Origin: Proteobacteria bacterium UBA652
GTDB taxonomy: Bacteria; Pseudomonadota; Gammaproteobacteria; Nitrosococcales; Methylophagaceae
Assembly (NCBI GenBank): GCA_002299915.1
Contig: DBOG01000053.1
Span: forward strand, 1-36,523
Length of the DNA: 36,523 bases
Reading direction: 5' to 3'
Made by a program: the position numbers and the translations under genes. Shown here one piece after another: positions 8,369 to 16,617 of this stretch (the first letter of the stretch is position 1; each line of letters opens with the position of its first letter). The notes beneath the pieces were generated by a model. It had not been told where the DNA came from. It ran no database searches and worked only from the letters and a program-made list of their open reading frames with translations.

Positions 8369-9626
8369 GTCTATAATCTTGTCCTAACATTTCGGGGGTA
8401 ACAAGCACCACGCCTTCCGGTGAAATATGAAAACGTTCTGCATCCTGCGCAGCATTTTCTTCGATCACGGTCCCCTCAGGGATATTGCAACCTTTATCAA
8501 ACACTACTTTTTTCAACCGACAATTACGCCCAATTGTGACATCTGGTAAGATGACACAATCATCTATAGTACTGTAACTATTTACACGCACATTCGAAAA
8601 CAACACAGAATGGCGCACAGTCGAACCCGATATTATACACCCTCCAGACACCATTGCGTCCACTGCCATACCACGACGCTCATCATCATCAAAGACAAAC
8701 TTAGCTGGGGGCAATTGTGCTTGATGCGTCCAAATCGGCCAGCTATTATCATAGAGATTTAATTCTGGTGAGACACCAATCAACTCTAAGTTAGCTGCCC
8801 AGAACGCATCCACGGTACCCACATCACGCCAATAACCCGGATCATTACCCTGCACATCTTTATACGGATGGGCAATTACTTTGTACTTCTCAATTAGCGA
8901 CGGAATAATGTCATGGCCAAAATCATGAGTCGAATTGGGTGTGTCAGCATCTTTAATCAACTGTTCATATAAGAACTTGGCATTGAATACATAAATGCCC
9001 ATTGATGCCAGCGCGATCCCCTCTTTGCCTGGCATTGAATCAGGATTTTCTGGTTTTTCATTAAATTCCACAATCCGATGTTCTGCATCAACCGACATTA
9101 CACCAAAGGCCTTGGCTTCATCTAATGGTACTTGCAAACAACCAATGGTCATATCCGCACCCGCTTCAACATGATCCGCAATCATATTGCCATAGTCCAT
9201 TTTATAGATATGGTCACCGGCTAAAATCAAGATATATTCAGGACCATGATTCCGCAAAATATCAATGTTTTGATAGACTGCATCCGCTGTGCCTGCATAC
9301 CAGCCTTCTTGGGTGCGCTGCGATGCGGGTAATAATTCCACAAATTCATTCAGCTCTAGCCGCATAAAACCCCAGGCTTGCTGAATATGTCTTACCAACG
9401 AATGAGACTTATATTGTGTCAACACACCCATTCGGCGAATACCCGAGTTTAAGCAGTTCGATAAGGGAAAATCAATAATTCGAAATTTACCCCCAAACGG
9501 CACCGCCGGTTTTGCGCGCCAATCCGTCATCTGCTTCAGCCTCGAACCGCGCCCCCCTGCCAATACTAAGGCGACGGTATCTTTGGTTAAACGGCTAACA
9601 AAACGTGCTGATTCTGGTTGGTCCAT
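8358..9626 (-). CDS. glgC: Glucose-1-phosphate adenylyltransferase (ADP-glucose pyrophosphorylase)
   Basis: GlgC makes ADP-glucose from glucose-1-phosphate and ATP, the committed, allosterically controlled step of bacterial glycogen synthesis. The 422-aa length is typical. Residues 24-29 form the nucleotide-binding GGRGSR, followed by KPAVPFGGKFRIIDF; AGTADAVYQN is at 111-120 and AGDHIYKMDY at 136-145. FNEKPENP contains the expected glucose-1-phosphate-binding lysine. A left-handed beta-helix domain forms the C-terminus (from about 315). The start is supported by a strong GAGGAAG ribosome binding site five bases upstream. It is the first gene of the operon glgC-GH57-malQ-gcvH and is divergent from glgB. 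A candidate -10 (TAAAAT, 9650-9655) has a GCCATGGC dyad lying over its -35 position. Confidence 0.97.
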   Translation of the reverse strand: MDQPESARFVSRLTKDTVALVLAGGRGSRLKQMTDWRAKPAVPFGGKFRIIDFPLSNCLNSGIRRMGVLTQYKSHSLVRHIQQAWGFMRLELNEFVELLPASQRTQEGWYAGTADAVYQNIDILRNHGPEYILILAGDHIYKMDYGNMIADHVEAGADMTIGCLQVPLDEAKAFGVMSVDAEHRIVEFNEKPENPDSMPGKEGIALASMGIYVFNAKFLYEQLIKDADTPNSTHDFGHDIIPSLIEKYKVIAHPYKDVQGNDPGYWRDVGTVDAFWAANLELIGVSPELNLYDNSWPIWTHQAQLPPAKFVFDDDERRGMAVDAMVSGGCIISGSTVRHSVLFSNVRVNSYSTIDDCVILPDVTIGRNCRLKKVVFDKGCNIPEGTVIEENAAQDAERFHISPEGVVLVTPEMLGQDYRHVR

Positions 9627-9864
9627 GATGGCTTCCTCAATTGAATGTTATTTTAGCGATCCACGACATCACCTTGCCATGGCACAACAAAAAAGGGTCT
9701 AAATTAATGAGGCGTTTACTTCCGTGTAAATACACATGTTTTTAGCTTGTTTTTTTGACGCCACCATGGCGAAAAAGATGAGTCATGAAAAACTCTCTTA
9801 GACAAGAGAGTGCCATAAATGGCATACTAACAGCAACATTTTTCTACACAGGCAGGATTCGAAA
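9627..9864. promoter_or_regulatory. Divergent glgC/glgB control region with GCCA/TGGC dyads and a leader hairpin
   Basis: The 238-bp spacer contains three related dyads: TGCCATGGCA (9675-9684, perfect), CGCCA-CCA-TGGCG (9759-9771) and TGCCAT-AA-ATGGCA (9811-9824). A 7-bp hairpin ACTCTCT/AGAGAGT (9792-9798/9805-9811, six-base loop) touches the last dyad just upstream of glgB. A further short dyad GTGTA-AA-TACAC is at 9724-9735. A candidate glgC -10 (TAAAAT on the minus strand, 9650-9655) would put its -35 over the first dyad. The glgB ribosome binding site is AGGA at 9854-9857. A shared operator for one regulator of both transcription units is an inference; no regulator gene is nearby. Confidence 0.45.
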
Positions 9865-12036
9865 ATGGCAAAACACACACCTCTTTCTGATGATTTTATC
9901 CGCATTATTGAAGCCCGCCATCATGACCCCTTTACTGTATTAGGTGCCCATTCTAAAGGCAAAAAAACCACCATCCGTTGTTTCTTGCCCCACACGCAAA
10001 AAGCATGGTTATCAGATAAACAGCCACTGCAACGCATTGAAGGCACTGATTTATTTGAATGGACAGGCCCTAGCGATGAAATTTCGATTCCTTATGGCAT
10101 TTACCGCACTGCTGATAGCGGTGATCTCGCCGAACATATCGACCCATACAGCTTCCCACCCCAACTCTCGGAATATGATTTACATTTATTTTCTGAAGGC
10201 AAGCATTGGCATGCTTACCGTATTCTCGGTGCGCATATCCACACCGTAGATGGCATCACAGGTACGCTATTCGCCACTTGGGCGCCGAGCGCCTCCCGCG
10301 TCAGTGTCACCGGTGATTTTAATCAATGGGATGGTCGCACCCATCCAATGCGCGTGTGGGGTGGTAGCGGTGTATGGGAATTATTTATTCCAGATGTCGC
10401 TCCTGGTGAAGTCTATAAATTTGAGATTAGAAATGAACATGATGGTTCGCTACACTCCAAACTGGATCCTTATGGTCAACAATCAGAATTGCGTCCGCGT
10501 ACGGGCTCCATTGTTAGCGCACCGAGCACCCATAAATGGGGTGATGATGCGTGGATGTCCACCCGTGAGCAAGCAGATTGGCTACACCAACCTCACTCTG
10601 TTTATGAGGTACATCTCGGCTCATGGCAACGCGATGAACAGGGCAACTTCCTAAGCTATCGTGAACTCGCTAACCGCTTAGTGCCTTATGTTAAAGATCT
10701 AGGATTTACCCATATTGAGCTGCTCCCAATCACCGAGCATCCACTCGATATTTCATGGGGCTATCAAACCACTGGCTATTTTTCACCTACCAGCCGTTTT
10801 GGTTCGCCTGATGATTTCCGTTATTTTGTTGATCAATGTCACCAAGCAGGCATTGGGATTATTCTTGATTGGGTGCCAGGTCATTTCCCGAAAGATGCCC
10901 ATGGTCTTGCTCGGTTCGATGGCAGTGCGCTCTATGAGCATGCCGATCCGCGCCAAGGCGAACACCAAGACTGGGGTACACTAATTTTCAATTATGGCCG
11001 CAGTGAAGTTACTAACTTCCTACTCTCCAGTGCTTTCTTCTGGTTAGAAGAATTTCACTTGGATGGGTTGCGTGTCGATGCCGTTGCCTCGATGCTTTAT
11101 CTCGATTATTCTCGAGAAGAAGGCGAGTGGTTGCCAAATGAACATGGCGGCCGTGAGAATTTAGAAGTCATTAGCTTCTTGCAACATATGAATTCCGTAT
11201 TACATGCCGAACATCCTGGTTGTATTATCGCGGCCGAAGAATCTACTTCTTATCCAATGGTTTCCCGGCCATCGTCAATGGGTGGCTTAGGCTTCTCAAT
11301 GAAATGGAATATGGGCTGGATGCACGATATTTTGGAATATATGAAGGAAGATCCGATCAATCGCCAATATCATCATGATTCACTGACATTTGGTTTACTC
11401 TATGCTTTTACCGAGAACTTTGTGCTCCCCTTCTCGCATGATGAAGTGGTGCATGGCAAGAAGTCGATGCTGTATAAAATGCCAGGCGATGAATGGCAGC
11501 AATTTGCTAACTTGCGTTTACTCTATACCTTTATGTATACCTACCCAGGTAAAAAATTACTGTTTATGGGTAGCGAGTTTGCCCAAGGATTAGAGTGGAA
11601 CTGTGAGCAAGACCTAGAATGGCATGTAATGGATTATCCCAAGCATCAGGGTATGCATGCATTAGTAAAAGACTTAAATCATCTCTACAAAGAATCTTCT
11701 GCCTTATATCAATATGATTTTGACCCGCAAGGATTCGAATGGCTAGATTGTAATGATGGCACCCAATCCATCCTAAGTTATATCCGCCGCAATGGGGATG
11801 AATTTATGATCTGTATCTTTAATTTCACCCCTGTGCCCCGTGAGAATTACCGCTTAGGTGTACCCGCAGCCGGCCATTATGAAATTGCGTTGAATTCGGA
11901 TTCTGGTTATTATGCGGGCAGTAATTTCCACAATCACACGAGTTTTGATAGCCAACCCCAACCGTGGATGGATAAACCCTATTCGGTTGTGTTGAATTTA
12001 CCGCCGATGTCGGGGTTGGTATTGAAACTTAAGTAG
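9865..12036 (+). CDS. glgB: 1,4-alpha-glucan branching enzyme (GH13)
   Basis: GlgB introduces alpha-1,6 branches into the growing glucan. The 723-aa protein has an N-terminal carbohydrate-binding region (about 1-115), a CBM48-like domain (WAPSASRVSVTGDFNQWDG near 137-155), a GH13 barrel and a C-terminal beta domain. The catalytic residues fall at D405 (GLRVDAVASM), E458 (AAEES) and D526 (PFSHDEVVHGKKSM). These are the same positions as in the Escherichia coli enzyme, which supports both the start and an intact protein. An AGGA ribosome binding site lies 7 bp upstream. The gene is divergent from glgC and appears monocistronic, since the downstream stretch holds only broken reading frames. No glycogen synthase gene follows it, unlike many glg operons. 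Confidence 0.97.
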   Translation: MAKHTPLSDDFIRIIEARHHDPFTVLGAHSKGKKTTIRCFLPHTQKAWLSDKQPLQRIEGTDLFEWTGPSDEISIPYGIYRTADSGDLAEHIDPYSFPPQLSEYDLHLFSEGKHWHAYRILGAHIHTVDGITGTLFATWAPSASRVSVTGDFNQWDGRTHPMRVWGGSGVWELFIPDVAPGEVYKFEIRNEHDGSLHSKLDPYGQQSELRPRTGSIVSAPSTHKWGDDAWMSTREQADWLHQPHSVYEVHLGSWQRDEQGNFLSYRELANRLVPYVKDLGFTHIELLPITEHPLDISWGYQTTGYFSPTSRFGSPDDFRYFVDQCHQAGIGIILDWVPGHFPKDAHGLARFDGSALYEHADPRQGEHQDWGTLIFNYGRSEVTNFLLSSAFFWLEEFHLDGLRVDAVASMLYLDYSREEGEWLPNEHGGRENLEVISFLQHMNSVLHAEHPGCIIAAEESTSYPMVSRPSSMGGLGFSMKWNMGWMHDILEYMKEDPINRQYHHDSLTFGLLYAFTENFVLPFSHDEVVHGKKSMLYKMPGDEWQQFANLRLLYTFMYTYPGKKLLFMGSEFAQGLEWNCEQDLEWHVMDYPKHQGMHALVKDLNHLYKESSALYQYDFDPQGFEWLDCNDGTQSILSYIRRNGDEFMICIFNFTPVPRENYRLGVPAAGHYEIALNSDSGYYAGSNFHNHTSFDSQPQPWMDKPYSVVLNLPPMSGLVLKLK

Positions 12037-12045
12037 CGTGTGAAA

Positions 12046-12506
12046 ATGGATCATAACAGTATAGAGCCGAATATATATTGGGCAGATTTGCTTGGTGGGT
12101 TTACGTCTTCGATCCGATACTCATATTGAGCGCTTTCATCACAGTCATTATTATTGCTCATATGACTATCAAACGAGAAGGTTAGGTGGATACAGCATGT
12201 TGTGTTTGCTTATAGAACTGCTGTCGTCAGCGCCAACTCTGCCAGTTGGAACAACTGAGCTGACCATCTACTCTTTCGGAATAGTATCAGCCCTACTCAT
12301 GCTTGGTGTTGGCATCAGTGCTATACGATTTGTGTCTTCCTTGCCTAAAATAGATAGCCTTATAAACCCTACATTTCGGCACCTAGTCCGTAGGGCGGAT
12401 AAGCATCACGCTATCTGCCGCAGGAAAGTTAATGACTCCATCGTCGGCTTGGGGGGTTGGCATATTAATCATTGCCCTTCGAGAACCTCAGGACGAACGG
12501 AAATAA
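12046..12506 (+). pseudogene. Frame-shifted remnants of small membrane-protein gene(s)
   Basis: Between glgB and pgi, protein-like sequence jumps between frames. Frame A: an ATG at 12046 opens 27 codons (begins MDHNSIEPNIYWADLLGG) to a stop at 12129. Frame B: from 12117 a hydrophobic stretch (ILILSAFITVIIIAH) with a basic tail MTIKREG ends at 12185, as expected if one base was gained or lost near 12110. Frame C: an ATG at 12197 with a good AGGTGG ribosome binding site begins MLCLLIELLSSAPTLPVG and continues through a second hydrophobic segment (IVSALLMLGVGISAIRFV); left alone it ends at 12511. Frame D: from about 12432 another membrane-helix-like piece (WGVGILIIALREPQDERK) ends at 12506. A REP-like palindrome (12389-12420) lies just before the last frame change. 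I do not recognise the family. Alternatively 12197-12511 is an intact 104-aa small protein. Confidence 0.45.
12389..12420. repeat. REP-like palindromic element
   Basis: CGTAGGGCGGATAAGC followed by ATCACGCTATCTGCCG forms an imperfect hairpin (GGCGGATA against TATCTGCC, one mismatch, 10-base loop). Sequences of the form GTAGGGCGGATAAGCG...CATCCGCC are a widespread intergenic repeat type in proteobacteria. Only one copy is seen in this window, so the repeat status rests on resemblance and not on copies counted here. Confidence 0.5.
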
Positions 12507-12562
12507 GTTAATTCTCTAGAAATGGATTCCCGTTGTTACCACGAAAAATAACGATAGTTACG

Positions 12563-14200
12563 TTACGTCCGTAATTCTCGGATCTTCTTAATCAAACCCA
12601 CCGTTGAGCTATCATGATCTGAAATCGTCGCATCATCTTCAAGCTCAGGAGAGATCTCTTTCGCAAGCTGCTTACCTAGCTCAACACCCCATTGATCAAA
12701 CGAGTTAACATTCCACACCACACCTTGCACAAATACTTTATGCTCATAAAGTGCAGTCAGTTTACCTAACATTTCAGGGGTTAATAATGGCAACATTAAG
12801 GTATTACTTGGACGATTACCCGTAAAGACTTTATGCGGTAATAGCGCATCCAAGGCATCACCTTCATACCCTTTTTTTATCAACTCCGAACGCACTTCTT
12901 CAGCTGTTTTGCCTTTCATTAATGCCTCTGATTGTGCTAAGCCATTTGCCAATAAAATATTCTGATGTTCCACTTCTGGATAGTGGCTATTCACAGGTAA
13001 GATAAAATCAACTGGGATTAATTGTGTACCTTGGTGAATTAATTGGAAATAGGCATGCTGCCCATTGGTGCCTGGCGTGCCCCAAATAACCGGCCCAGTT
13101 TCATAGCTAATACGCTTACCTTGGCGGTTTACCGTTTTGCCATTACTTTCCATATCGAGTTGCTGCAAATGGCTGGTAAAGCGGCCTAGTGAGTGATCAT
13201 AAGGCACAACCGCTTGACTGGCTGCATCAAAGAAATTGACATACCACACACCGAGCATCGCCATGATAACAGGCATATTTTCTGCTAGTGGCTGCTCCCG
13301 AAAATGCTTATCCATGGTGTAACCACCCTCAAGCAATCGTTCAAAATTATCCATACCAAGATAGAGTGCAATGGGTAAGCCTATGGCACTCCATAGAGAA
13401 TACCTCCCTCCGACCCAATCCCAGATTTCAAACATATTATCAGTATCAATTCCGAAGTCTGATACGGCTTTAGCATTAGTAGAGACTGCCACAAAATGTT
13501 TTGCCACATCAGCTTGACTCGCTGATTCTAGAAACCAATCCCGTGCTGATTCTGCGTTGGTAAGTGTTTCTTGTGTGGTAAAGGTTTTGGAGGCAACGAC
13601 AAATAATGTCGTTTCTGCGCTTAAATCATCAACCGTCGTACTTAAATCTGTGCCATCCACATTAGATACAAAATGTACGCCGACGCCTTCAACGCCATAA
13701 GGCTCTAGGGCATCACAAATCATCGCAGGACCTAAATCTGATCCACCAATACCGATATTAACGATGTCGGTAATTTTTTTACCCGTATAGCCTGACCATT
13801 CACCATTATGTACACGATCACAAAAAACACGCATTTGTGCCAATACAGCTCTAATTTTTGGCATGACATCTTGACCATCGACGAGAACAGGCTCATCACT
13901 TCGATTCCGAAGGGCTGTATGCAATACTGCGCGCCCTTCCGTTTCATTAATCATATCACCAGTGAACATTTGTTCGATACGCTTTGGCAGACCCACTTCT
14001 TCTGCCAATCGCATTAGTTTTTCCACTGTTTCAGTCGTGACTCTATTTTTAGAGTAATCTAGCAATAAGCCATCACATTCTTGCGATAGTCGTGAAGAGC
14101 GCTTGGCATCTAAAGCAAACTGCTCCCGCATAGAAATAGACTTTAAGTCATTGTAATGTCTGGCTAAAGATTGCCATGATGAGGTGTTTAATGGGGTCAT
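12563..14200 (-). CDS. pgi: Glucose-6-phosphate isomerase
   Basis: Pgi interconverts glucose-6-phosphate and fructose-6-phosphate in the cytoplasm, linking gluconeogenesis or the pentose/RuMP pathways to hexose-phosphate storage. The 545-aa length is typical of the long bacterial form. Signature segments are NIGIGGSDLGP, FVVASKTFTTQETL, ESNGKTVNRQGKR, WGTPGTNGQHAYFQLIHQGT and the C-terminal NVNSFDQWGVELGK with the conserved lysine. It lies 33 bp downstream of hisS and is probably the last gene of the ndk-to-pgi cluster. It is also close to the glg genes (500 bp from the end of glgB), and its product leads to glucose-6-phosphate, the precursor for GlgC via phosphoglucomutase. No defects seen. 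Confidence 0.97.
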   Translation of the reverse strand: MTPLNTSSWQSLARHYNDLKSISMREQFALDAKRSSRLSQECDGLLLDYSKNRVTTETVEKLMRLAEEVGLPKRIEQMFTGDMINETEGRAVLHTALRNRSDEPVLVDGQDVMPKIRAVLAQMRVFCDRVHNGEWSGYTGKKITDIVNIGIGGSDLGPAMICDALEPYGVEGVGVHFVSNVDGTDLSTTVDDLSAETTLFVVASKTFTTQETLTNAESARDWFLESASQADVAKHFVAVSTNAKAVSDFGIDTDNMFEIWDWVGGRYSLWSAIGLPIALYLGMDNFERLLEGGYTMDKHFREQPLAENMPVIMAMLGVWYVNFFDAASQAVVPYDHSLGRFTSHLQQLDMESNGKTVNRQGKRISYETGPVIWGTPGTNGQHAYFQLIHQGTQLIPVDFILPVNSHYPEVEHQNILLANGLAQSEALMKGKTAEEVRSELIKKGYEGDALDALLPHKVFTGNRPSNTLMLPLLTPEMLGKLTALYEHKVFVQGVVWNVNSFDQWGVELGKQLAKEISPELEDDATISDHDSSTVGLIKKIRELRT

Positions 14201-14233
14201 GTTTTATCTAATTTTATGTAAGTTCAATATCTA

Positions 14234-15490
14234 TTATAGCGTTAATTTACGGGGTAAGTCAGCCCAAGCGATAGTTTCTTGTTCGCCAGTCGCCAAGGTT
14301 TTCACCCCAACCTCTTGCTGTGCAATTTCATCATCACCTAAAATTAATGCCCATTTAGCGCCGCTTTTATCCGCCCGTTTAAATTGGCTTTTGAAGCTAC
14401 CACCACCACAATGGATCATTAATTTCAGCGCAGGCATGGCATCACGCCATTGTTCGGCTAATAATAGCCCTCGTGCTGCCGCTTGTTCGCCCACTACGAC
14501 AAGATAAGCATCAAGCGTGCCAACATCAGGTAAGGCATCCATTGCTTCCAGCAAGCCCAACAATCGTTCAATGCCAATCGCAAACCCAATTGCTGATGAG
14601 GATCGGCCACCTAATTGAGATACTAAACCATCATAACGCCCACCCGCACATACTGTGCCTTGTGCGCCAAGTTGATCCGTCACCCATTCAAACACCGTTT
14701 TTCCATAGTAATCTAAGCCGCGTACCAATCGTGGATTAATCTCATAAGCAATCCCTGCCTGATCCAATAATGTGCAAAGCTGTTCAAATTCTTGCTTTGA
14801 TGGTGCATCAAGATGATCCAATAATTTGGGTGCACCTTCATTTAATGCTTGCATCGCTGGGTTTTTGCTATCCAAAATTCGTAGTGGATTACTTTCTAAC
14901 CGACGTAAACTATCTTCATCTAATTCGTCGCGGTGTGCTTCAAAATACGCAATCAACACTACACGATAAGCTTGTCTGGCTTCAATGGTACCCAATGAAT
15001 TTAGCTGTAACGTTAACCCTGTCACATTCAATCTCTGCCATAAGCGCGCCGTCATCATGATCATTTCCGCATCAATATCAGGCCCCGCAAAACCATAGGC
15101 TTCGACACCCACTTGGTGGAATTGACGATACCGCCCTTTTTGCGGCCGCTCATGGCGAAACATGGGCCCCATATACCAAAGGCGTTGCGGTTGATCTAAT
15201 AAGCTATTTTGCATGGCGGCACGCAGGCAACCTGCCGTACCTTCTGGTCGCAAAGTAAGCATATCGCCATTGCGATCTTCAAAAGTATACATTTCCTTTT
15301 CAACAATATCAGTTACTTCACCGATAGCACGGGAAAACAAGACGGTTTTCTCTACGATTGGAAACCGAATTTCCTGATAACCATAGCGCGATAACACTTG
15401 CTTTAATGCCGTTTCAATTGCCTGCCAATACGGTGTTTGTGTTGGCAGAATATCATTCATTCCCCGAACTGATTGGATCTTATCTGCCAC
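14234..15490 (-). CDS. hisS: Histidine--tRNA ligase
   Basis: This class II aminoacyl-tRNA synthetase charges tRNA-His. At 418 aa it matches the usual homodimeric bacterial enzyme. Class II motif 2 is in TLRPEGTAGCLRA and the following FRHERPQKGRYRQFHQ. The histidine-binding HisA motif is LVRGLDYYGKTVFEW, and AGGRYDGLV and the motif 3 region GFAIGIERL are present. The last about 90 residues form the anticodon-binding domain. The start is 2 bp after the ispG stop, consistent with translational coupling in the conserved ispG-hisS order. Confidence 0.97.
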   Translation of the reverse strand: MADKIQSVRGMNDILPTQTPYWQAIETALKQVLSRYGYQEIRFPIVEKTVLFSRAIGEVTDIVEKEMYTFEDRNGDMLTLRPEGTAGCLRAAMQNSLLDQPQRLWYMGPMFRHERPQKGRYRQFHQVGVEAYGFAGPDIDAEMIMMTARLWQRLNVTGLTLQLNSLGTIEARQAYRVVLIAYFEAHRDELDEDSLRRLESNPLRILDSKNPAMQALNEGAPKLLDHLDAPSKQEFEQLCTLLDQAGIAYEINPRLVRGLDYYGKTVFEWVTDQLGAQGTVCAGGRYDGLVSQLGGRSSSAIGFAIGIERLLGLLEAMDALPDVGTLDAYLVVVGEQAAARGLLLAEQWRDAMPALKLMIHCGGGSFKSQFKRADKSGAKWALILGDDEIAQQEVGVKTLATGEQETIAWADLPRKLTL

Positions 15491-15492
15491 GA

Positions 15493-16614
15493 TTAACTGA
15501 TGTCCTTTATCGGTATTATTTTATCGCTACCTGATGCGTTCTGACGTGCAATTCGATCTCGTATCTCTTTTTCTAAATGATCAACCAGCACTGCATTCTC
15601 TACTTTATGATTTGGTTTTCCATCCACAAATAATGAATTAGGCTCCCCGCCAGTTAATCCAATGGCAGCTGATTTCGCCTCACCAGGGCCATTGACGACG
15701 CAGCCAATCACCGCCACATCCATTGGCTCTAAAATATCTTCCAACCGCTCTTCTAGCGCATTTACTGTTTCAATCACATCAAATTGTTGGCGCGAACAAG
15801 ACGGGCAAGCAATCAAATTAATCCCCTTGTTCCGAATTCGTAAGCTTTTTAGAATATCAAAACCTACCCGAATTTCTTCAACCGGATCTGCCGCCAGCGA
15901 GACCCGAATGGTATCGCCAATGCCCTCTGATAGCAGCATACCTAAGCCAATCGCTGATTTCACAGCGCCTGAACGCAAACTCCCTGCTTCGGTGATGCCC
16001 AAGTGCAACGGCTGCTCAATTTGGCTGGCAAGCTGTTGATAGGCCTGCACCGTCATAAATACATCCGATGCTTTTAGGCTTACCTTGAAATCAGGAAAAT
16101 TCAGCTTATCTAAAATATCAATATGCCGCATGGCCGATTCAACTAATGCAGCAGGCGTGGGCTCGCCATATTTCTGTTGTAGGCTTTTCTCTAAGGATCC
16201 TGCATTCACTCCAATACGAATTGGAATGCCGTGGTCACGCGCACTGCTGATGACGGCCCTAACACGATCATCACGCCCAATATTACCTGGATTGATCCGT
16301 AAACAATCCACCCCTAATTCAGCTACCCGCAAGGCAATTTTATGATCAAAATGAATATCTGCAATGAGCGGGATTTCGGTCTGCTTTTTAATTTCATCAA
16401 ATGCTTCCGCTGCATCCATTGTTGGGATAGATACACGCACTAAATCCGCACCCACATCTTGTAAGGCGGTAATTTGTGCAACCGTCGCCGCTACGTCACA
16501 CGTTTGTGTGTTGGTCATACTTTGCACCGCAATCGGTGCATCGCCGCCAATCTTGACATTACCGACTTGGATTTGGCGTGATTTACGCCGAGTGATTGTT
16601 GAGGCAACTTGCAT
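15493..16614 (-). CDS. ispG: 4-hydroxy-3-methylbut-2-enyl diphosphate synthase (GcpE)
   Basis: IspG reduces methylerythritol cyclodiphosphate to HMBPP in the MEP route to isoprenoids, using a [4Fe-4S] cluster. The 373-aa length fits. The N-terminal TIM-barrel part contains VQSMTNTQTCDV and DIHFDHKIAL. The C-terminal cluster-binding part carries CPSC (in NLIACPSCSRQQFD) and GCVVNGPGE, supplying the three cysteine ligands. It lies 3 bp after rodZ and 2 bp before hisS. The start at 16614 places the conserved RRKSRQIQVGNVKIGG close to the N-terminus, as in other IspG proteins. Confidence 0.97.
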   Translation of the reverse strand: MQVASTITRRKSRQIQVGNVKIGGDAPIAVQSMTNTQTCDVAATVAQITALQDVGADLVRVSIPTMDAAEAFDEIKKQTEIPLIADIHFDHKIALRVAELGVDCLRINPGNIGRDDRVRAVISSARDHGIPIRIGVNAGSLEKSLQQKYGEPTPAALVESAMRHIDILDKLNFPDFKVSLKASDVFMTVQAYQQLASQIEQPLHLGITEAGSLRSGAVKSAIGLGMLLSEGIGDTIRVSLAADPVEEIRVGFDILKSLRIRNKGINLIACPSCSRQQFDVIETVNALEERLEDILEPMDVAVIGCVVNGPGEAKSAAIGLTGGEPNSLFVDGKPNHKVENAVLVDHLEKEIRDRIARQNASGSDKIIPIKDIS

Positions 16615-16617
16615 CGT

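Noticed and set aside
12092..12196. TTG-initiated extension of the 12197 reading frame
   Set aside because: The TTG has no ribosome binding site, while the ATG at 12197 has AGGTGG at proper spacing. The upstream residues look like another gene's out-of-frame reading.
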